NCBI GenBank assembly: GCA_019414325.1
Contig: DXMG01000047.1
Coordinates: 1 to 15,267, forward strand
Direction: 5' to 3'
Origin: Collinsella sp.
Lineage (GTDB): Bacteria > Actinomycetota > Coriobacteriia > Coriobacteriales > Coriobacteriaceae
DNA length: 15,267 bases
The notes beneath the pieces were generated by a model. The model had not been told where the DNA came from, ran no database searches, and was given only the letters and a program-made list of their open reading frames with translations. This document shows positions 8,490-15,267 of the stretch, piece after piece. A program made the translations under genes and the position numbers. The stretch's first letter is position 1, and each line of letters starts with the position of its first letter.

Positions 8490-8545
8490 TGTCGCACTTT
8501 GCTCTCAGAAGGCGGCGCGCAGGCGCCCCAACGAAAGGTGCAATT

Positions 8546-9406
8546 ATGTCTTTTGCCATCATAACCGACTCCACGTCGGACATCTCCCCCGCCCGCGCCC
8601 AAGAGCTCGGCATTTACGTGATTCCGCTACATGTGATTATCGAGGGCGAGGACCTGCTCGACCAGGTGCAGATTACCGCCGAGGAATACGTCGCCCGCAT
8701 GGCCGGCTCCGAGCAGCTGCCGCACACCTCGCAGCCGAGTGCCGGCGAGTTCAAGGAACTCTTTGACCGCGTGCGCGCCGACGGCCACGATAGCGCCATC
8801 TTTATCTCGCTGTGCAGCGAGTGGTCCGCCTGCTATGCCAACGCCAGCCTGACGGCCGAAACGCACGAGCTCGACGTGCGCTGCATCGACTCGCGCACCG
8901 GCTCGGGCGCCGAGGGCCTGCTGGTGGAGTACGCGCTGGCCATGCGCGAGGACGGCCGCAGCCTGGACGAGACCGAGGCGCAGATCCGCGCGACGCTGCC
9001 CGACGCCCACCTGCTGCTGATCCCCCGCACGCTCGAGAATCTCGTTAAGAACGGCCGCGCGCCCAAGCTCGCCGGCCAGCTCACGCAAATGCTCAACATT
9101 CGCCTGGCCGTTTCGCCGGAGTGGAAATCGGGCGAGATCAAGGCCATCAAGAAGGGTCGCGGTGCCAAGCGCATCGTCGCCAACACCATGGCCGATTGCC
9201 TCGCATTTTTGGCCGAGCACCCGGGTTCCAGCGTGCGCGTGCTCACGACCGGCGCCGCCGAGGAGCAGGAGCTCGTCAACCAAGCGCTCGCGGGCCAAGA
9301 CTACGTAGACGCCGGCACCGGCCCCATCGGCTGCACCATCGCCACCCACGTGGGCGTCGACGCCATCGCCATCGGCTACTGCCCCCGCTACCAGCCCATC
9401 CACTAG
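8546..9406 (+). CDS. DegV family fatty-acid-binding protein (FakB-like)
   Basis: This 286-residue protein belongs to the DegV family, whose characterised members (FakB) bind a fatty acid and present it to the FakA kinase so exogenous acyl chains can enter phospholipids. The N-terminal strand has ITDSTSDIS (6-14). The carboxylate-binding loop TSQPSAGEF is at 61-69, and a C-terminal GTGPIGCTIATHVG with His268 closes the pocket. The second loop reads SEWSACYANA (91-100) where SGLSGTYxSA is more usual, hinting at altered ligand contacts. The start at 8546 follows GAAAGGTG; an upstream in-frame ATG lacks such a site and would add a basic tail. The gene stands alone on the plus strand, convergent with the toxin-antitoxin pair. 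No FakA is visible in the window. Confidence 0.92.
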   Translation: MSFAIITDSTSDISPARAQELGIYVIPLHVIIEGEDLLDQVQITAEEYVARMAGSEQLPHTSQPSAGEFKELFDRVRADGHDSAIFISLCSEWSACYANASLTAETHELDVRCIDSRTGSGAEGLLVEYALAMREDGRSLDETEAQIRATLPDAHLLLIPRTLENLVKNGRAPKLAGQLTQMLNIRLAVSPEWKSGEIKAIKKGRGAKRIVANTMADCLAFLAEHPGSSVRVLTTGAAEEQELVNQALAGQDYVDAGTGPIGCTIATHVGVDAIAIGYCPRYQPIH

Positions 9407-9421
9407 GGGCACCTTTATCAC

Positions 9422-9484
9422 TTGCGGTGGAATAGGGACTGTTTTTGGCTTATTAGCCGCCAATCAATCCCTATTCCACCGCAA
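9422..9484. repeat. Intergenic palindrome with perfect 17-bp arms
   Basis: ttgcggtggaataggga (9422-9438) is exactly complementary to 9468-9484, with a 29-nt centre that holds a smaller ttggc/gccaa pairing. It lies between the convergent DegV and toxin genes. No T-run follows on either strand, so it is not a classical terminator although it may block read-through. The stem ends toward the loop in gggac/tccc, a core also seen in the repeat island at 12430-12561. Confidence 0.65.
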
Positions 9485-9499
9485 CTTAGAAATCGGCAA

Positions 9500-9808
9500 T
9501 CAGCCCTGCGGACCCTGGAACAGCTCCTCATGAGAGCCCATTCTGACCAGCCGGATCACAGGATTAGTCTTATGCGGCAAGTAGAGAACGACCACGTCGA
9601 CCAAGCCATCGGATAGATGGAAATCGATGTGGCCGTTGTAGTTGCCGCCCGGGTTTGAAAGCTCATGGGCGCCATATTCCGCGGGAAGCGAGCCGTGAGC
9701 TGCAAGCTCTGCGACCGCCGCCCTAAACTCGGTTTTTAGCTGCGGATGGATGCGCATCGTCCGTTTGTAATCCGCCTTAAACTGAGCCTCGACTTTAATC
9801 TCAAACAT
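9500..9808 (-). CDS. yafQ: YafQ-family type II toxin (RelE superfamily mRNA interferase)
   Basis: This small 102-residue protein matches the YafQ branch of RelE/ParE toxins, ribosome-dependent mRNA endonucleases neutralised by a DinJ/RelB antitoxin. Family phrases are visible: FKADYKR (10-16), LPAEYGAHEL (41-50), YNGHIDFHL (57-65) and RMGSHEELF (89-97). By alignment from memory with E. coli YafQ, the active-site residues would be His48, His64, Asp71 and His93, all present, so the toxin looks intact. Its start codon lies 2 nt after the antitoxin stop (TAG-CG-ATG), a standard coupled arrangement. No separate ribosome binding site is obvious in the gap, so it probably depends on antitoxin translation. 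Confidence 0.9.
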   Translation of the reverse strand: MFEIKVEAQFKADYKRTMRIHPQLKTEFRAAVAELAAHGSLPAEYGAHELSNPGGNYNGHIDFHLSDGLVDVVVLYLPHKTNPVIRLVRMGSHEELFQGPQG

Positions 9809-9810
9809 CG

Positions 9811-10110
9811 CTAGTCCTCATCGAGGAACGATATAAGCTCATCAGCGTTATTGAATGACGGGCTGTCGTCCGTCAAAATCCCCAACTCATGAGCCTCGGC
9901 GATCACCATGGCGCGTCTCGTCGCCTCGTTGGGCACCTCTGCCCTTCCTACGATCTCAAAAGGAATCTTTCGCTGATTTACCAGCTGCCGAACAGCAAGG
10001 TTGAGATACGAATTGAGACTTAGACCAACCGTATCCAAGAACTCAGTCGCCTGCTCCTTGAGCCCCTCTTCGATGCGAACCGTCGTAGGCTTAACCGTTG
10101 CAGTGGACAT
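9811..10110 (-). CDS. dinJ: RelB/DinJ family antitoxin
   Basis: This 99-residue protein has the N-terminal ribbon-helix-helix region of DinJ/RelB: the strand KPTTVRIEE (7-15), then helices through FLDTVGLSLNSYLNLAVRQLV (24-44), and the characteristic QRKIPFEI (46-53). The acidic C-terminal half would wrap the toxin. It binds DNA as a dimer and represses its own promoter; a perfect inverted repeat about 50-80 nt upstream is the likely operator. GGAGG lies 7 nt before the ATG. It is immediately followed by the YafQ-type toxin. Confidence 0.9.
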   Translation of the reverse strand: MSTATVKPTTVRIEEGLKEQATEFLDTVGLSLNSYLNLAVRQLVNQRKIPFEIVGRAEVPNEATRRAMVIAEAHELGILTDDSPSFNNADELISFLDED

Positions 10111-10135
10111 ACGCGACCTCCTCGCCTCGTCTTTT

Positions 10136-10192
10136 GCATCAGTATACCCAATTTAGATGGCAGACTGATGTTAAATAGCATCAGTCTGCCAT
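10136..10192 (-). promoter_or_regulatory. Promoter and operator of the toxin-antitoxin operon
   Basis: Two perfect 14-bp arms (10157-10170 atggcagactgatg and 10179-10192) flank an 8-bp spacer. A third half-site, gcatcagt, at 10136-10143 repeats part of the right arm (10178-10185). On the minus strand a -10 box TATACT lies at 10141-10146, overlapped by the third half-site, and the palindrome covers the -35 position. This is a convincing autorepression site for the antitoxin or the antitoxin-toxin complex. The palindrome has no T-run, so termination of the upstream gene is less likely. Confidence 0.7.
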
Positions 10193-10223
10193 TCACAATA
10201 CTACAACGACAGGCACGCTCGCC

Positions 10224-10982
10224 CTATATCAACCCGCTCAGGGCGATGTCGACGGCCTCGTTGAGGTCGTCGGTGATGTGGACGAGGTCTGGATCGAGCG
10301 GGCTAATCATGCCGGCATCCATCACCGGGCCGTTGAGCCAGTCGAACAGGCCTTGCCAGTACTCGCTGCCCACCAGTACGAGCGGCATGCGCTTGACCTT
10401 GTGCGTCTGCACCAGCGTGAGCACCTCGAACATCTCGTCGAGCGTGCCGAAACCGCCGGGGAACACGATGGCACCCGAGCTGTACTTAACGAACATGGTC
10501 TTACGCACAAAGAAGTAGCGGAAGTCCATACCCAGGTTCACGTATTTGTTGAGCCCCTGCTCGTGCGGAAGCTCGATACCCAAGCCGACCGACTTGCCGT
10601 TGGCACTCGCCGCCCCCCTGTTGGCCGCCTCCATAATGCCGGGGCCGCCGCCGGTGATAACCGCCACGCCGCGCTGCGCGATCTTGCGGCCGACCGTGCG
10701 CGCCGCCTTGTAGAGCGGATCGGTCTTGGGCGTGCGGGCACTGCCGAAGATGGTCACCGCGGGCCCGAGCTCGGCAAGCGCGCCAAAGCCATCGACGAAT
10801 TCTGCCTGAATACGAAGGACGCGCCACGGATCGGCATGCAACCAGTCGGTTGAATCTTCGGGCGCCAGCAGGTTGGCGTAGGTGTTGTCCTTAGGAATCA
10901 TGGGGCCGCGCATGACCACGGGGCCGCGGCGGTACGTCTCGTCGTAGGCGGGCTCGCCCTCGACGTTCTCATTCTTAATCAT
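10224..10982 (-). CDS. LOG family / TIGR00730 Rossmann-fold protein
   Basis: This 252-residue cytosolic protein of the LOG family has the signatures GGGPGIMEAANRG (111-123) and PGGFGTLDE (175-183), which bind the nucleotide phosphate and ribose. Characterised relatives cleave nucleoside 5-prime-monophosphates into base and ribose 5-phosphate (cytokinin-activating enzymes or PpnN-like nucleotide hydrolases). Arg160 and the catalytic Glu in PGGxGTxxE are present (Glu183). An N-terminal extension of about 50 residues precedes the domain, as in the longer bacterial LOG proteins. The start at 10982 follows AGGAG by 6-7 nt. A terminator-like hairpin with a T-tract lies directly upstream of that ribosome binding site. 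The physiological substrate is unknown. Confidence 0.9.
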   Translation of the reverse strand: MIKNENVEGEPAYDETYRRGPVVMRGPMIPKDNTYANLLAPEDSTDWLHADPWRVLRIQAEFVDGFGALAELGPAVTIFGSARTPKTDPLYKAARTVGRKIAQRGVAVITGGGPGIMEAANRGAASANGKSVGLGIELPHEQGLNKYVNLGMDFRYFFVRKTMFVKYSSGAIVFPGGFGTLDEMFEVLTLVQTHKVKRMPLVLVGSEYWQGLFDWLNGPVMDAGMISPLDPDLVHITDDLNEAVDIALSGLI

Positions 10983-10998
10983 GGGTGCTCCTATCGAG

Positions 10999-11045
10999 AA
11001 AAAGAAAACGGGCGGGGTCGACGCCATGCGTCAAACACCCGCCCG
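10999..11045 (-). terminator. Intrinsic terminator of tgt / possible attenuator of the LOG gene
   Basis: On the minus strand CGGGCGGG pairs with CCCGCCCG, an inner GACGC-atg-GCGTC hairpin extends the fold, and TTTTCTTTTT follows. It lies 150 nt after the tgt stop but ends only 16 nt before the LOG start codon. No promoter can fit between it and the LOG gene. Confidence 0.8.
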
Positions 11046-11112
11046 AACATCAACTATTCGGTATGGTACCCACGATGCATCAAGTGCTTGCAAGCTATCG
11101 GTCAGCGGTCGT

Positions 11113-11146
11113 GCGGCCGGTGTCAGCAAATGTGACGACCGGCCGC
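11113..11146 (-). repeat. Strong hairpin in the tgt 3-prime region
   Basis: gcggccggtgtca pairs with tgac(g)accggccgc, 13 bp with one bulged G, around a 7-nt loop. It has no T-run. It lies about 50 nt after the tgt stop and may stabilise the transcript end. Confidence 0.55.
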
Positions 11147-11194
11147 CGCTCGCCCCTTGCCGTTGCCCGCGCTCTGCAAGCGCCCGCGCCGCTC

Positions 11195-12334
<1,140 letters not shown>

Positions 12335-12371
12335 AAACTGGAACTCCTTGGTTGCGGTTCATACGCAAACC

Positions 12372-12377
12372 ATTATA
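12372..12377 (-). promoter_or_regulatory. -10 element of the tgt promoter
   Basis: Consensus TATAAT on the minus strand, 38 nt upstream of the tgt start codon, giving a short leader of about 30 nt. The -35 region is poor. Confidence 0.5.
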
Positions 12378-12429
12378 CGGGCAACCCTCAAAGAGCACCG
12401 ACTCGACAGAAACTGATGCATTAAACGAC

Positions 12430-12561
12430 TAGTTGTTGGGGACACTCTTCAGCGCCATCTTGCAAAGGAGTGTCCCAATCTGCCGGCACTTAGGGACTGT
12501 CCCCAAGTGCCGGCAAGAGTGTCCCTTATGACTAGTCATTTAAGAACGTCCCCAACGACTA
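12430..12561. repeat. Nested palindromic intergenic element with gggac/gtccc cores
   Basis: The outer arms, tagttgttggggac (12430-12443) and gtccccaacgacta (12548-12561), are complementary at 13 of 14 positions. Inside are gggacactc (12439-12447) with gagtgtccc at 12468-12476 and again at 12517-12525. A 35-nt near-perfect palindrome sits at 12481-12515 (TGCCGGCACTT arms around gggac-t-gtccc), and a perfect 12-bp palindrome ATGACTAGTCAT at 12528-12539. The architecture suggests a non-coding mobile repeat (REP- or MITE-like) or several inserted into one another. Confidence 0.65.
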
Positions 12562-12647
12562 CGAGATCATCTCCAACAGCCAAGGCAACGCCGATGCTCT
12601 GGCGACGTCAGCGAGCGGTCGCTCTGGTGACCGCGCAGCGTCGAGGC

Positions 12648-12675
12648 GTTACGCGGTTTGGTAAAACCGCGTAAC
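12648..12675 (-). repeat. Perfect 12-bp stem-loop at the dehydrogenase stop codon
   Basis: gttacgcggttt and aaaccgcgtaac pair perfectly around a 4-nt loop, beginning 2 nt after the stop codon of the dehydrogenase. It probably marks the 3-prime end of that mRNA, but no T-run follows, so it is not called an intrinsic terminator. Confidence 0.6.
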
Positions 12676-12677
12676 CC

Positions 12678-13478
12678 CTAAGGACGCTGGCCCATGCCAC
12701 CCTCGAGGGTGACGGTCTCGCCGTTCATGTACTTAAAGTCGGGACCGCAGAGCTGAACGACAACGCGGCCGATTTCCTTCTCGACGTCGCCGTAGTGACC
12801 CGCCGGCGGCATGTGGACGTTGGCCTTGAACGCCTCGGGGTAGGCATCTTGGAAGTTCTCGAGCGCAGCGGTCCAAGCAAGCGGGCAAACGATATTGACG
12901 TTGATGCCGTCCTTGCCCCACTCGTTGGCGGCAACGCGGGTCAGGCCGCGGATGCCCTCCTTGGCGGCAGCATAGCTGCACTGGCCATAGTTGCCAAACA
13001 GGCCGGCGCCCGAGGCAAAGTTGACCACGGAGCCCTTGGTCTCCTTCAGGTGCGGATAGGCCTTCTGCATGTACAGATAGGTAGCATACAGACCGGAGTA
13101 AATGGCCAGGTTAAACTGGTCCATGGTGTGATCGGCGATGGTCACGCCCGAGGCGCTGGCCTGAGCATTGTTGACGACGGCGTCGATGCGGCCGAACTCC
13201 TCAATGGCCTTGTCGATGACGTTCTGGACGACGGCCTCGTTGTCCTGGCCAGCCGAGACATCGGCCTGAACAGGCAGAACCTTGACGCCGTACTCGGCCT
13301 CGAGGGATTCCTTGGCAGCCTCGAGCTTGGCGACGTTGCGGCCGGTGATGACGAGGTTCGCGCCCTCCTTGGCAAATGCGATATCGATGCCGTAGCCGAT
13401 GGAACCAGCGGAGCCGTCCTTAAGCGTGGCCTTGCCGCCGCCGGTGACGATCACGGTCTTACCAGTGAAAAGTCCCAT
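12678..13478 (-). CDS. Short-chain dehydrogenase, probable 12-alpha-hydroxysteroid dehydrogenase
   Basis: This 266-residue cytosolic SDR has the catalytic set Ser156 (NFASGAG), Tyr169 and Lys173 (SYAAAKEG), and Asn in NNAQ (103-106), where most SDRs have NNAG. From memory, long pieces match the 12-alpha-hydroxysteroid dehydrogenase of Clostridium group P: NNAQASASG, IYSGLYAT, LKET-GSV-NFASGAGLFGN, GQCSYAAAKEGIRGL, PDFKYM-GET and TLEGGMG-RP. That enzyme oxidises the 12-hydroxyl of cholic acid with NADP. The glycine-rich loop differs: TGGGKA is followed by about seven extra residues (TLKDGSA, 17-24 region) before SIGYGI. The ATG at 13478 follows AAAGGA; an in-frame TTG 15 nt upstream is rejected. 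It stands alone, with no other bile-acid genes in the window. A different steroid or alcohol substrate remains possible. Confidence 0.85.
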   Translation of the reverse strand: MGLFTGKTVIVTGGGKATLKDGSAGSIGYGIDIAFAKEGANLVITGRNVAKLEAAKESLEAEYGVKVLPVQADVSAGQDNEAVVQNVIDKAIEEFGRIDAVVNNAQASASGVTIADHTMDQFNLAIYSGLYATYLYMQKAYPHLKETKGSVVNFASGAGLFGNYGQCSYAAAKEGIRGLTRVAANEWGKDGINVNIVCPLAWTAALENFQDAYPEAFKANVHMPPAGHYGDVEKEIGRVVVQLCGPDFKYMNGETVTLEGGMGQRP

Positions 13479-13772
13479 ACAAAGTCCTTTCAAATCGCGA
13501 CGGGCACGCCCGCCGACTGCGCGTATCCAACTTCACGCGCCAAAAGCTGAGATGCAACTTTAGCGTGTTCAAGCGAAAATAAAAGACTGCGGTAGGCGAA
13601 CGGCACCACGTCGTTCGGCGAAGGGATTGTCAAGTACAAACTGGATAAAACGGCCGAGTTATTGTTATCAAATCGAGCCATCGAACACGTTTTGAAACTT
13701 TGCTGCGGCGCGTGGGATGTCGGCGCGAAACTTTATCATAGGGTGACAAACAACGATGAGGAGCACATGCCT

Positions 13773-15267
13773 ATGACAGACGAGCTGGACCCCCAGACTC
13801 AACAGCATATTGATGATTCCGCAGACGTCATCGCAGATACTGACGTTGTAACCTGCGATGGTATCGACATCGACGACCCCATCTTGGACGAAAGCGCTAC
13901 GGCGGAAACCCCTGCCGCAGAAAACGCCGATGAGCAAAACGACGATGCGCCCGCTCAGGACGACGCCCCTGTACAGGACGACGTCCCGCAAGCAGCGGGC
14001 CCCATCGAGGTCTCTTCGGAAGAAGAGCTCGATGCCGTCATGGACTCCATGATGGATGCTGTCAAAGCGATGAAAGACGCCGTGGCCGATGCCGATATTG
14101 ATGCCGAAGAAGAGGAGGCCGCCGAGGCGGCCTCGACCTTTGTGCCCGGCGAGACTCCGGTTGCCGACCAAGGCAGTACCATGCCCTCGTTTCTGCAGCT
14201 CGAACATCCCACGATTGGCGCCGATGCGGTCGATCCGCACGCAGCAGGCTTTTCTGTGATCGAGGGCGGTACCGGCAATATCGCCGTGCCGCAGGCTGCC
14301 GATGCGGACGCTGCCGGCACCGCTCGCCCGACCGTCCCCCACTCCCCCGCCGCGAGTCGCGATCTGGGGACCGCTGTCTCGAACACCGCGAACGCCGTGG
14401 GCACCTTTATCGCCCAGGGCGCCTCGGCCATGCGCGAGATGAACGCCGCGAAAAAGGCACTTGCCGATGCCCGCGCCCATCTGACCGAACTTGAGCAGCG
14501 CATTGCCGATCAGGCCGAGGAACTCGAGACGCGCCAGGATATCGCAGGCCGCTACGACCAGATCGTCGCCGACCAGCGCCAGGCGATTGCCACGGCCCAA
14601 AAGACTGCAGCGGCCGCCGAGATTGACCGTGATGCCCACGCCGCCAAAGCGACAGAGCTCAAGAGTCAGTTCGAACAAATGAAGACAGAGGATGACGCGA
14701 CTGAGCTCCGGCTGAAGGCCGCGCTCGATGCCGTGGAGGCCCGCGAGGCGAGCTCGCGCGAGACCGGCAACCGCCTCATTCGACGTCTTGAGGATTCCAA
14801 GCGCATCCGCGACAAGGTGAAGGCCGAGCGAGACGCCGGCATTGCCGCCGCACAACAAACCGTCGACGCCACGCGCGCCCAGCTCGAGACGCTGCGTCAT
14901 GAGTATGCCGAGCTGCAACGCAATCCCTCGGCAAATCCCGCCAACTATACGGTGCGCACCAGCGAGCTCTCGATGCAGATCTCCGACACGGCAGATGCCC
15001 TGCGTAAAGCCGAAGAAGATGTCCCGCGCATCACCGCCGACCTTGAGCACTCGCTTGCCGCAGCCGAGCAGGCCGTCGAGCAGGCTCAAGCCCCCATTGC
15101 CGAAGCCAAACGCGCGCACCAAGCCGTGACGACTGAGGCTGATGCCGCGCGCGACGAGCTGCAGACGGCGAAGACTGCCGCCGCGACGCGCCAGCGCGAA
15201 CTGCGCGAGAAGATCGCTGCCGAGGACAAGGCACGCCGCGACCAGGAGCAGAGCATCGCCAACGCCC
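13773..15267 (+). CDS. Acidic, alanine-rich coiled-coil protein of unknown function (runs off right edge)
   Basis: An open frame of 498 codons continues past the window end. Residues 1 to about 200 are low in complexity and strongly acidic (runs of Asp/Glu with Ala and Pro), so probably disordered. From about 222 to the edge, the protein is rich in Ala, Glu, Arg, Gln and Lys in heptad-like spacing, a long coiled coil with one break at NPSANPANYT (384-393). There is no signal peptide or membrane segment in the visible part. GAGGAG (13758-13763) fits the ATG at 13773 with 9 nt spacing; the in-frame ATG at 13767 is only 3 nt away and less likely. Codon use matches the neighbours. I do not recognise the family; scaffold, chromosome-associated or cell-envelope roles are all possible. 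Confidence 0.8.
   Translation, partial: MTDELDPQTQQHIDDSADVIADTDVVTCDGIDIDDPILDESATAETPAAENADEQNDDAPAQDDAPVQDDVPQAAGPIEVSSEEELDAVMDSMMDAVKAMKDAVADADIDAEEEEAAEAASTFVPGETPVADQGSTMPSFLQLEHPTIGADAVDPHAAGFSVIEGGTGNIAVPQAADADAAGTARPTVPHSPAASRDLGTAVSNTANAVGTFIAQGASAMREMNAAKKALADARAHLTELEQRIADQAEELETRQDIAGRYDQIVADQRQAIATAQKTAAAAEIDRDAHAAKATELKSQFEQMKTEDDATELRLKAALDAVEAREASSRETGNRLIRRLEDSKRIRDKVKAERDAGIAAAQQTVDATRAQLETLRHEYAELQRNPSANPANYTVRTSELSMQISDTADALRKAEEDVPRITADLEHSLAAAEQAVEQAQAPIAEAKRAHQAVTTEADAARDELQTAKTAAATRQRELREKIAAEDKARRDQEQSIANA

Larger units (their letters stand above)
12378..12677. other. Intergenic repeat island between the hydroxysteroid dehydrogenase-like gene and tgt
   Basis: No gene is supported. 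The region holds the nested palindromic element (12430-12561), an 80-base stretch with several overlapping short hairpins such as gcggtc/gaccgc, and a perfect stem-loop (12648-12675) next to the dehydrogenase stop codon. A 39-codon open stretch on the plus strand ending at 12663 lacks a start codon and is not called. Confidence 0.6.

Noticed and set aside
12541..12663. A 39-codon open plus-strand stretch within the repeat island
   Set aside because: There is no start codon or ribosome binding site, and the sequence is dominated by short inverted repeats.
12678..13478. 7-beta-hydroxysteroid dehydrogenase, known from Collinsella
   Set aside because: The remembered 7-beta-HSDH sequence has a different N-terminus and lacks the NNAQASASG and TLEGGMG phrases seen here; the 12-alpha type fits far better.
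13490..13681. A 63-codon minus-strand open frame just upstream of the dehydrogenase gene
   Set aside because: No ribosome binding site precedes its ATG, and its third codon positions are much less GC-rich than in the neighbouring genes. It probably represents leader or promoter DNA, although a leader peptide cannot be fully excluded.
13668..15122. A 484-codon open frame on the minus strand opposite the coiled-coil gene
   Set aside because: Codon structure, the ribosome binding site and heptad-like protein pattern all favour the plus-strand frame. The antisense product is a Gly/Leu/Arg-rich shadow.

Overview
The window is GC-rich DNA densely packed with bacterial genes. Gene content, codon bias and the style of the intergenic palindromes suggest a gut actinobacterium of the Coriobacteriia, most likely Collinsella or a close relative. 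This is an inference from remembered protein families, not from a search. Nearly all genes lie on the minus strand. The exceptions are a DegV-family gene in the middle and a coiled-coil gene that runs off the right edge.

Layout from left to right: (1) 1-2022, minus: a Cof-type HAD phosphatase cut by the left edge, coupled to an upstream ABC-F ATPase. (2) 2093-5845, minus: a compact pstS-pstC-pstA-pstB phosphate-uptake operon ending in a clear intrinsic terminator; no phoU or two-component genes adjoin it. (3) 5846-6234: a 389-bp gap with the pst leader, a copy of an intergenic repeat, a UUCG-loop terminator and a roughly 104-bp palindrome. (4) 6235-8389, minus: a second HAD phosphatase and a PepV-like M20 dipeptidase, probably one operon. 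(5) 8546-9406, plus: a DegV/FakB fatty-acid-binding protein. (6) 9422-10192: a palindromic repeat, then a YafQ/DinJ-type toxin-antitoxin pair with a perfect 14-bp inverted-repeat operator. (7) 10224-10982, minus: a LOG-family nucleotide phosphoribohydrolase whose leader contains a terminator-like hairpin. (8) 11195-12334, minus: tgt, the tRNA-guanine transglycosylase. (9) 12335-12677: a nested palindromic repeat island. (10) 12678-13478, minus: a short-chain dehydrogenase strongly resembling 12-alpha-hydroxysteroid dehydrogenases, with an insertion in its cofactor loop. (11) 13773 to the end, plus: an acidic, alanine-rich coiled-coil protein of unknown function.

Most genes are housekeeping or nutrient-uptake functions: phosphate import, peptide catabolism, lipid handling, tRNA modification and ribosome-associated ABC-F activity. 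The accessory signals are the toxin-antitoxin module, the likely bile-acid-modifying dehydrogenase and a set of intergenic palindromes that share gggac/gtccc cores. Two of these repeat sites, about 6.5 kb apart, carry almost the same 18-base end sequence. No rRNA, tRNA, CRISPR array, IS transposase or phage gene was recognised.
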